A program made the translations under genes and the position numbers. The notes under the pieces are model-generated. The model did not search any database. It saw only the letters and a list, made by a program, of their open reading frames with translations, and was not told where the DNA came from. Shown in pieces: positions 1 to 5,932 of a DNA stretch of 14,434 nt. Source of the DNA: an uncultured Collinsella sp. Lineage in GTDB: Bacteria; Actinomycetota; Coriobacteriia; Coriobacteriales; Coriobacteriaceae. The stretch covers positions 1-14,434 of the forward strand of contig CABUQK010000051.1 of the NCBI GenBank assembly GCA_902493615.1, read 5' to 3'. Position 1 is the stretch's first letter, and each line of letters begins with the position of its first letter.

Positions 1-314
1 GTGCGCTCATCCAGTATCGCAAGCCCGAGAACTACAAGCTCGTGCGCGAGGCGCTGGAAAAAGCCGGCCGCCGCGATCTGATTGGCTACACCAAGCATTG
101 CCTGATTCGTCCCGTGCCGCCGCGCCCGGGCGAGACATCTGCCAACGGCGGGCATGGAACCGGCAAGAAGGGCGGCAAGCCGCACGGTGGCGCCGGCAAG
201 GGGCCCAAGGGTAGCAAGGGGCACAGCGGCATGTCGCGCGCACAGAACACTGCCGGTCGCAATCGCGCGGCCCAGGGGCGTCAGGGCGCCAACGGAGGCG
301 GACGCCGCAACTAG
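1..314 (+). CDS. YgiQ-family radical SAM protein, C-terminal fragment
   Basis: This is the 3' end of a gene that enters from the left. The open frame starts at base 3 and ends with TAG at 312-314. It encodes about 103 residues beginning ALIQYRKPENYKLVREALE, then GRRDLIG and CLIRP. This matches what I know of the end of YgiQ-type radical SAM proteins (UPF0313, with a DUF3362 C-terminal region). The last 60 or so residues are a low-complexity basic tail rich in Gly, Lys and Arg, common in this family. The SAM-binding CxxxCxxC core lies outside the window, so the call rests on the tail alone. A GTG at 42 is in frame but is internal. The stop overlaps the stop of the convergent gene in a shared CTAG. 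Confidence 0.72.
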   Translation, partial: ALIQYRKPENYKLVREALEKAGRRDLIGYTKHCLIRPVPPRPGETSANGGHGTGKKGGKPHGGAGKGPKGSKGHSGMSRAQNTAGRNRAAQGRQGANGGGRRN

Positions 315-1222
315 GGCAGCGGTGCGCTCGCTGCATCCACCCCACACGCGTGGCGCAGCGAGCGCATCGCCTCTACCAGCACAAAGCCGGCGATGGCAAC
401 CGTGACCACCACGTCGAACGGCGTGTTCACAAACCAGAGCAACGTCATGAGATACGACCCGGCATTAAAGGCAAAGTGCAGCAGGATCGTGTAGCGGAGC
501 TTTCCGGTCGTCACGAGCACCCAACCAAAGATGAGGCCGGCGGCACCCGCGTAGCAACCCTGCACCCAATTCATGTGCATAAAACCGAAGATTGCCGCCT
601 GCAGCACAATCGCCGCGGCAATACCCCACGTACTTGGGGCCGCCCAGGGCACCATGGCGCCGTCCTGCGCGCTCGCACGACGCCGGCGCTTCCAAAGTGG
701 GCGGCACTGCGGATTAAACGCTCGGAGCGAAAACTCAAAAATAATGCCGCGCACCAGCAGCTCTTCACAAAATGGGGCGCCGAGCACCGTAGTCAGGACG
801 GCGAGATAGCTGGTGTCGCCCATGCCTGTTTCCTCGACAAGCTCGCTGTAGTCGGCCGCGGCCTCGGGCAACAGCGACAGCGCGGCGTCGGTCACGTAGC
901 CAACGACCACCTGCAGGGCAAGGCCAATCACGACAACGCAAGCGATGCGCTTCCATGCAGCACTTGCTCCCCCGCCGAGCGGACGTTCACCTTGCCGGCG
1001 CGCCATGAAGGAGCGGGGCCACAGATAACGCCACCACAGCAGCGCCATCAAAAACGACGCCGTCTGAGCGGCAGCCTGGAACCATTGGATATCGAGATTG
1101 TCGATCGGATAGCCCGTCAGCACCGATACGGCATCGAGAACTGAAAACAGAACCACGCTCAGGGCTATATCGGCAGCAACAACGCCAAAACAGGCAAGCG
1201 CCCAAATCATCGCATTGAGCAT
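311..1222 (-). CDS. CPBP-family intramembrane glutamic endopeptidase (CAAX protease-like)
   Basis: A 303-residue polytopic membrane protein with the three CPBP (Abi/Rce1-like) motifs. These are EELLVRG (Glu153, Glu154, Arg158), FGFMH (Phe212 region, His216) and HFAFN (His249, Asn253), which in the family form the catalytic glutamate/histidine site within the membrane. Several hydrophobic segments surround them (about 1-35, 50-65, 93-112, 200-215, 225-260 and near the C-terminus). I chose the ATG at 1222 because GGGAGGAGG lies five bases upstream; the longer ATG at 1249 has no such site and falls in a repeat. Family members process prenylated proteins or bacteriocins, or give self-immunity; the substrate here is unknown. 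It follows an orphan antitoxin by 23 bases and may be cotranscribed with it. Confidence 0.88.
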   Translation of the reverse strand: MLNAMIWALACFGVVAADIALSVVLFSVLDAVSVLTGYPIDNLDIQWFQAAAQTASFLMALLWWRYLWPRSFMARRQGERPLGGGASAAWKRIACVVVIGLALQVVVGYVTDAALSLLPEAAADYSELVEETGMGDTSYLAVLTTVLGAPFCEELLVRGIIFEFSLRAFNPQCRPLWKRRRRASAQDGAMVPWAAPSTWGIAAAIVLQAAIFGFMHMNWVQGCYAGAAGLIFGWVLVTTGKLRYTILLHFAFNAGSYLMTLLWFVNTPFDVVVTVAIAGFVLVEAMRSLRHACGVDAASAPLP

Positions 1223-1237
1223 GCCAACCTCCTCCCG

Positions 1238-1291
1238 ACGACTAGTCATTGGGGACGTTCTTCAACGACTAGCTGTTGGGGACACTCTTTG
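1238..1291. repeat. 27-bp tandem two-unit repeat (GGGGACGTTC / GGGGACACTC), copy A
   Basis: Two adjacent 27-base units (1238-1264 and 1265-1291) both start ACGACTAG and share TTGGGGAC and TCTT at the same offsets, with 20 of 27 positions identical. All seven differences are transitions. Unit 1 carries GGGGACGTTC at 1251 and unit 2 carries GGGGACACTC at 1278. The repeat overlaps the end of the antitoxin gene and the leader of the CPBP gene. A second copy of the same two-box layout is at 12715-12768. Confidence 0.7.
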
Positions 1292-1467
1292 CCAAAGGCC
1301 CCGTTGGGCGAGATGTCAAACGGGAAGGTGCCGCAGCGATTGAACGCGGCGATAAACATGCGGATGGCGTTGGACGGCGTGGTGCCCACGAGCTGGGTTG
1401 CCGCCGCGAAGGCTGCCTTCTCCTCGGGCAAGACCTTCGCGACTACGGGGGTCATGTGTTCTGCCAT
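1246..1467 (-). CDS. Orphan RelB/DinJ-type antitoxin with a repeat-encoded C-terminus
   Basis: A 73-residue protein beginning MAEHMTPVVAKVLPEEK. It has a ribbon-helix-helix pattern: a short strand (TPVVAKVL), helices around 14-25 and 31-43 (TPSNAIRMFIAAF), then FPFDI, the hallmark tail of DinJ/RelB antitoxins. In the family the N-terminus binds operator DNA and the C-terminus neutralises an mRNA-cleaving toxin. The ATG at 1467 is supported by AAGGAAG five bases upstream; a longer frame to 1542 lacks a ribosome site. No toxin gene (RelE/YafQ type) follows where it would be expected, since the next gene is a CPBP protease. The last 14 residues (KECPQQLVVEERPQ) are encoded by the 27-bp tandem repeat, so the natural 3' end was probably replaced. 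Confidence 0.75.
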   Translation of the reverse strand: MAEHMTPVVAKVLPEEKAAFAAATQLVGTTPSNAIRMFIAAFNRCGTFPFDISPNGAFGKECPQQLVVEERPQ

Positions 1468-1580
1468 GGCGCTTCCTTTTTGAAACGACAGTAGTGCGGA
1501 TAGATGCGGGCCACGCGGCTGGGCGACGGGCTGTGAAGGCAACCCGATTGGCCCGCATCCGGAGTTTGTTTCTGCGGCGT

Positions 1581-1626
1581 TGGTATTACTTGGTATTCCT
1601 AAGTATTACCCCGCAGATAGAATACC
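1581..1626. promoter_or_regulatory. Operator-like repeat cluster upstream of the antitoxin gene
   Basis: Three 10-base units lie head to tail at 1581-1610: TGGTATTACT, TGGTATTCCT and AAGTATTACC. Units one and three also form an inverted repeat (GGTATTACTT at 1582-1591 and AAGTATTACC at 1601-1610, nine of ten positions paired). GGTATTC at 1592-1598 is inverted again as GAATACC at 1620-1626. Phased 10-bp half-sites are what ribbon-helix-helix repressors bind, so autoregulation by the antitoxin is a reasonable inference. The rest of the 215-base gap (1468-1682) shows no gene. Confidence 0.45.
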
Positions 1627-1682
1627 ACACCCGACCCCATGGGGACGGAGGAAAACGAATCATTTTGTTGCTCAGTTAGTAT

Positions 1683-3059
1683 TTAGAGCGTGATGATGTC
1701 CGAGATATCGAGGGCCTGAACGTCGACGACATCGTGCGTGGCGAGCAAGAGCGTGCGACCGTCGAGCAGGTCTAGCACGGCCTCGGCCGTCGCATCGCGC
1801 GCGGCGGCGTCCAGGCCGGTAAAGGGCTCATCCAGAATGACGGCACAGCCGCCACACAGCAGGGCTCGAGCGATCTCGACACGACGGCGCTGCCCGCCCG
1901 AAAGCTCAGCCACGCGAACATGCACGTCGATTCCCGGCACCAACCGGCGCAGCAAGGTCGTAGCGTTCGAAGCATCCACGCGCGCATCGGCACACACCAG
2001 CACGTTATCCAAAGCCGAGCTGCCCTCTACCAAGCGTGCATCCTGAAACACCATCGAGCACGGCGCGCACTCCCCCGCTGCCAACGAAAGCAGCGTCGAC
2101 TTGCCCATCCCCGAAGCGCCCATCACGCAGATACGCCCACCCGCAGGCACGTTGAGCACCAGACCATCCAGCGCCGGCGCCCAGGGCGCACGATCGCCCA
2201 CGGCAAGCGCAAGCTCCGCTGCAGTGCCATCGCTCGCAGTCCCCGCACGCCCGCACAGTCCATGCCCATGCGCCCGCACGGCCGCGCGCCACGCCACGGG
2301 TCCCGAAACCCGCAGCAGCCACACCAGCACGCGCTCACACGCCCACGAGGCGGTAACGACCAGCACGGTCCACGCCAGCAAATCAGCCGTCTCAATCAAA
2401 AGCTTTGCCTGATAGATGCGCTCGCCCACGGTGCCCACCGCCATGCCGATCAGCTCGGCTGCCACGCCGGCCTTCCAGCTCATGCCGATCACGGCGCGGG
2501 CGCACGAAAGCACAAACGGCAGGACTTCGCGCCAGGTATGGGCGCAAAACAGGCGCCAGCCGCGCACGCCATGCAGACGGAACATCTGCTCCAGCGGTTT
2601 ATTCACCTGTGCCAAGCCCTCGGCCAGCGAAAAATACACGCCCGGCAGCGCCATCAAAAAGACCGCGGCGATGCTCACGCGCGCCGATCCCAACCAAATA
2701 AGCAGCAGGACCACCACGCAGGCAACCGGCGTCGCCTTAACAAACGAAAGTGCCGGAGCCACCAGGCGCGCAAACGCCCGCAACCGTGACGAAATCCCGG
2801 CAAGCACGCCACCACACACCGCGGCAAGCGCCAGTCCGCCCAATATTCGCGCGCCCGAGCCCGCCAAAATCGCCCAGGTGCCGCCATCGCACACCAGGCG
2901 CAGCAGCGCCAAGGCAACAGCGCCCGGCCCCGGCAAGATCAGCGGTTGCGCCACCAGCGTCGCCACCAGCATCCACGCGGCAAGCCAAAAGGCGGCAACG
3001 GCACCTGCTGCCGCCACCGCCTTCATACGCTCTGTCATGTGTCGAGCAAACGCACGCAC
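1683..3059 (-). CDS. Fused ABC permease-ATPase, NitT/TauT-like importer
   Basis: A 458-residue natural fusion. Residues about 13-255 are a membrane permease of the SsuC/TauC type, with several hydrophobic helices and an EAA-like loop (EQMFRLHGVRGWRLF, 157-171). Residues about 285-458 are an ABC ATPase with Walker A GASGMGKST (314-322), Q-loop VFQD (Gln339), signature LSGGQRRR (386-393), Walker B VILDEP (407-412) and His442 in the H-loop. All catalytic residues are present, so it should power import at the cytoplasmic membrane. The ATPase is compact: only 17 residues separate Walker A from the Q-loop glutamine, fewer than usual. The GTG start at 3059 has GGAG six bases upstream and lies 3 bases after the lipoprotein gene; the inner ATG at 3038 lacks a ribosome site. 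Substrate unknown. Confidence 0.88.
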   Translation of the reverse strand: MRAFARHMTERMKAVAAAGAVAAFWLAAWMLVATLVAQPLILPGPGAVALALLRLVCDGGTWAILAGSGARILGGLALAAVCGGVLAGISSRLRAFARLVAPALSFVKATPVACVVVLLLIWLGSARVSIAAVFLMALPGVYFSLAEGLAQVNKPLEQMFRLHGVRGWRLFCAHTWREVLPFVLSCARAVIGMSWKAGVAAELIGMAVGTVGERIYQAKLLIETADLLAWTVLVVTASWACERVLVWLLRVSGPVAWRAAVRAHGHGLCGRAGTASDGTAAELALAVGDRAPWAPALDGLVLNVPAGGRICVMGASGMGKSTLLSLAAGECAPCSMVFQDARLVEGSSALDNVLVCADARVDASNATTLLRRLVPGIDVHVRVAELSGGQRRRVEIARALLCGGCAVILDEPFTGLDAAARDATAEAVLDLLDGRTLLLATHDVVDVQALDISDIITL

Positions 3060-3062
3060 GGG

Positions 3063-4118
3063 CTACTCCATGTAGTAGAAATCGTCAGCCGGGAGCTTGC
3101 CACCCACGGCGCTCGCGTCCGCGTCGGACAGCACCTGCAGATACCCGCTAAGTGCCGCTTTCATATCCTTGCCCGTCTGGCAGACAAGCATGCACCCGGG
3201 AATCGCCTTCTCGGCGATCTTGGCGTTGTCCACGATGCCGGCATCGACCACGGCCTGCGCCCAGTCTGCCGGCGCCGCATTGACAGCCTTAACGCTCGCC
3301 GCATGGCATCTCAAGAACTCCGCCACGGCCTCGGGATGTTCCTCGGCAAACGCGCGGCGCACCACGGTCACACCCGTCAGCAAGCGCGAACCCGTGTCAC
3401 CCGCCAGCTCGTCCCACACATCGGTCAGGCTCACCGGTGCCGACAGCTTGCCCTCGCTCTTGGCGATGGCAGCGGTCTTGAACGGCTCGGGCAGCACGCC
3501 CACGGCGGACGGGTCGGCAAGCAGGGCCGACAGCACCTCGGTGGGCTCGCTCTTAAACTCAAGCGTCACCTGACCGGTCAGGCCCGCGCGCTCCAGCAGG
3601 TAGTTCATGACGTACTCCGGCGTGGTGCCCTTGCCCGTCATATAGACGGTATGGCCCGCCAGATCGCCAAACGAGGCCACACTCGCGTCGCCCGTCACAA
3701 CGTTCAGCACGCCCAGCGTGTTGATGTCGATGACCTGCACCGCGCCCTCGGTCTTGTTGTAGAGCACACTCGCCACGTTGGCGGGCACCAGGGCAATGTC
3801 GATATCGCCCTGAATGACCTTGGGCACAATCTCATCGGCGGCAGTATTGATCGCAAAGTCGAACTCATTGTCCGTCTCGCCATCGGCTGCCCGGTCCATA
3901 AACTGCACCAGGCCAATCGAGGTCGGCCCCTTGAGCGAGGCGACGTGCACCTCGACCGGCTCTGCAGCAGCACCGGCGCCGTCTGTGGCAGCCGAGCCCG
4001 CGGCGGACCCGGCACCAGCAGCCCCGCCGCCACAGCCCGCGAGCGCAAACGACAGGGCGCCCGCGGCGAGCGCCAAGGCAAACCCCCGGCGCGACAGCTC
4101 AACATCAAACGCACGCAT
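3063..4118 (-). CDS. ABC transporter substrate-binding lipoprotein, NMT1/SsuA-like, with Tat-type signal
   Basis: A 351-residue exported lipoprotein. The N-terminus has SRRGFALAL (Arg10-Arg11, a twin-arginine-like motif), a hydrophobic stretch, and lipobox LAGC with Cys29 as the predicted lipidated residue. A Gly/Ala/Ser-rich linker follows. The mature domain begins near VHVASLKGPTSIGLVQF and has the two-lobe pattern of NMT1/SsuA-type periplasmic binding proteins (IDIALVPANVASVLYNK, GVLPEPFKTAA). It should capture a ligand outside the cell and deliver it to the fused permease-ATPase that starts 3 bases downstream. I reject a longer frame to 4364 because it runs over hydA and lacks a signal peptide; a GTG at 4127 sits too close to the upstream purine tract. 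The ATG is 2 bases after the hydA stop. Ligand unknown. Confidence 0.85.
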   Translation of the reverse strand: MRAFDVELSRRGFALALAAGALSFALAGCGGGAAGAGSAAGSAATDGAGAAAEPVEVHVASLKGPTSIGLVQFMDRAADGETDNEFDFAINTAADEIVPKVIQGDIDIALVPANVASVLYNKTEGAVQVIDINTLGVLNVVTGDASVASFGDLAGHTVYMTGKGTTPEYVMNYLLERAGLTGQVTLEFKSEPTEVLSALLADPSAVGVLPEPFKTAAIAKSEGKLSAPVSLTDVWDELAGDTGSRLLTGVTVVRRAFAEEHPEAVAEFLRCHAASVKAVNAAPADWAQAVVDAGIVDNAKIAEKAIPGCMLVCQTGKDMKAALSGYLQVLSDADASAVGGKLPADDFYYME

Positions 4119-4120
4119 GG

Positions 4121-5932
4121 CTAGCACGCCCCCTCGTTGGGCATCGACCAGGCGTGATGGTCGGTATGCAGCAACTCCTCGGCCAGCGGCGAGAGCGGCG
4201 CGCCCAAGAACTCGCGATAGCACGCCTGGACATCGGGATTCTCGTGCGAGAAGCGAATGTCCGCAGCGGCATCCAGACCCCACAGCACCTGGCCACGCTC
4301 GGCTGCCAGCTCGCAGCCGTCGTGGATGGGCTGACCGCCGCCACCGACGCAGCCGCCCGGGCATGCCATGACCTCAACGAAGTCATAGCTCACGCGGCCG
4401 TCGCGAATCGCGTCGAGCAGACGGGCAGCATTGCCCAGCCCGTGCGCCACGGCGACGCGCGCCCCGGTGCCATCGATATCGGCCACGGCTTCCTTCCAGC
4501 CGTCCAGCCCGCGCACATCGGTAAAGAAATCGGCATCGGGGTTCTTGCCCGTCACCAGGTAATAGGCCGAGCGCACGGCGGCCTCCATCACGCCGCCCGT
4601 GGCGCCAAAGATCACACCCGCGCCCGTGCCAAAGCCCAGCGGCGTGTCGAGCGGCTCCTCGACCAACGTGTCCACGCTCACGTGGTTCGCGCGGATCATA
4701 CGTACCATCTCGCGCACCGTCAGCGCAACGTCCACATCGGGCGTGCCGTCCTCGCCCACCATGCTCGGCAGCGCGCACTCGGCCTTCTTGGCCGTGCACG
4801 GCATCACGGACACCACAAACAGACGCTCGGGCTCCACGCCCAGCACCTTGGCGTAGTAGGTCTTGGCGATGGCGCCAAACATCTGCTGCGGCGACTTTGA
4901 CGTAGACAGGCTGTCGACAAACTCGGGGTAACGCGCCTTCACAAAGCGCACCCAGCCCGGGCAGCAGCTCGTGAACATGGGCCAGCCACGGCTGTCGCCC
5001 TCGCCCTTGGCGGCCTTACCCAGACGCTCGAGCAGCTCGGAGCCCTCCTCCATAATGGTGAGGTCGGCCGAGAAATCGGTGTCGAACACGTACTCAAAGC
5101 CAACGCGGCGCAGCGCACAGGCCAAGCGCTCAACGGTGGCCTCCTCGCGAGATATGCCGAGTTCCTCTCCCCAGGCGCTACGCACGGCCGGCGCAATCTG
5201 CACCAGCACGATCTTGTCGGGATCGGCGATGGCGTCGAACACGGTCTCGGTATCGTCACGCTCGCGCAGGGCGCCCGTCGGACAATGCGTGATGCACTGA
5301 CCACACGCGACGCAATCGGTCTTGCCGATCGGCGCGCGCCCGCGGGTACCCACGGCGGTATGCGTGGCGCGGTTGGTCAGGTCCCAAATCCCTAGGCCCT
5401 GCACGCTCTCGCACACCTTGATGCAGCGCATGCATTTAATGCACTTGTCGTTATCGCGGATGATGGGGGAATCGAAGTCCCAGCTCTCGCGCGCCAGATA
5501 CTGCTCGTACGGCAGATAGAAGATGCCCAGGTCGTTGGCGATGGTCTGCAGGTTGCAGTTACCACTGCGCACGCAGCTCGTGCAGCGCGAGTCGTGCTGG
5601 GACAGCAGCAGTTGCACGTTGGTGCGACGCGCCTCGCGGGCTTTGGGGCTGTTGGTGTGGACCACCATGCCGTCGAGCACGTAGTTGTTGCAGGCGGCAA
5701 CCAGCTGGTCGCAGCCCTCAACCTCGACCACGCACACGCGGCAACCGCCGATCTCGTTTAGATCGCGTAGGTAGCACAGGGTGGGAATCTGGATGCCGAC
5801 GGACTTGGCCGCGTCCAGGATCGTGGTGTGCTCGGGCACCACGACCTCGCAATTATCGATAGTGAGCTTGACCATGTTGAGTGCTCCGCTTTCGGTGTTG
5901 TCGCTGACAGTGGGGTTGTTGAGCTCTACCAT
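4121..5932 (-). CDS. hydA: [FeFe]-hydrogenase, M3-type catalytic subunit
   Basis: A 603-residue iron hydrogenase with all H-cluster motifs intact: L1 TSCCPGW (321-327), L2 MPCTAKKAE (377-385) and L3 from Glu520 (EVMACPGGCVGGGGQP). The N-terminal part carries a [2Fe-2S] plant-type domain (Cys53, Cys64, Cys67, Cys81 or Cys74), a His-Cys3 cluster site (HDSRCTSCVRSGNC, His113 to Cys126) and two [4Fe-4S] sites (Cys164-174 and Cys207-217). A C-terminal small-subunit-like tail is present. It interconverts H2 with protons and electrons in the cytoplasm. The ATG at 5932 overlaps the upstream gene by 7 bases, with GGGAGGAA before it, suggesting translational coupling; an ATG at 5875 (MVKLTIDN), at the usual family start, is the alternative (584 residues). 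Gene order with a GltD-like protein fits glutamate-synthase-linked (group A2) hydrogenases. Maturation genes hydEFG are not here. Confidence 0.95.
   Translation of the reverse strand: MVELNNPTVSDNTESGALNMVKLTIDNCEVVVPEHTTILDAAKSVGIQIPTLCYLRDLNEIGGCRVCVVEVEGCDQLVAACNNYVLDGMVVHTNSPKAREARRTNVQLLLSQHDSRCTSCVRSGNCNLQTIANDLGIFYLPYEQYLARESWDFDSPIIRDNDKCIKCMRCIKVCESVQGLGIWDLTNRATHTAVGTRGRAPIGKTDCVACGQCITHCPTGALRERDDTETVFDAIADPDKIVLVQIAPAVRSAWGEELGISREEATVERLACALRRVGFEYVFDTDFSADLTIMEEGSELLERLGKAAKGEGDSRGWPMFTSCCPGWVRFVKARYPEFVDSLSTSKSPQQMFGAIAKTYYAKVLGVEPERLFVVSVMPCTAKKAECALPSMVGEDGTPDVDVALTVREMVRMIRANHVSVDTLVEEPLDTPLGFGTGAGVIFGATGGVMEAAVRSAYYLVTGKNPDADFFTDVRGLDGWKEAVADIDGTGARVAVAHGLGNAARLLDAIRDGRVSYDFVEVMACPGGCVGGGGQPIHDGCELAAERGQVLWGLDAAADIRFSHENPDVQACYREFLGAPLSPLAEELLHTDHHAWSMPNEGAC

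Noticed and set aside
350..1144. A 264-codon plus-strand frame across the CPBP gene
   Set aside because: The opposite strand carries all three CPBP motifs, membrane segments and a strong ribosome site; this frame has none.
1637..1646. CCCCATGGGG palindrome after the ABC gene as a terminator
   Set aside because: The stem is very short with no loop and no U-rich run on either strand.
4119..4364. An 82-residue N-terminal extension of the binding lipoprotein
   Set aside because: It overlaps hydA out of frame, is Arg-rich, and would bury the lipoprotein signal peptide.
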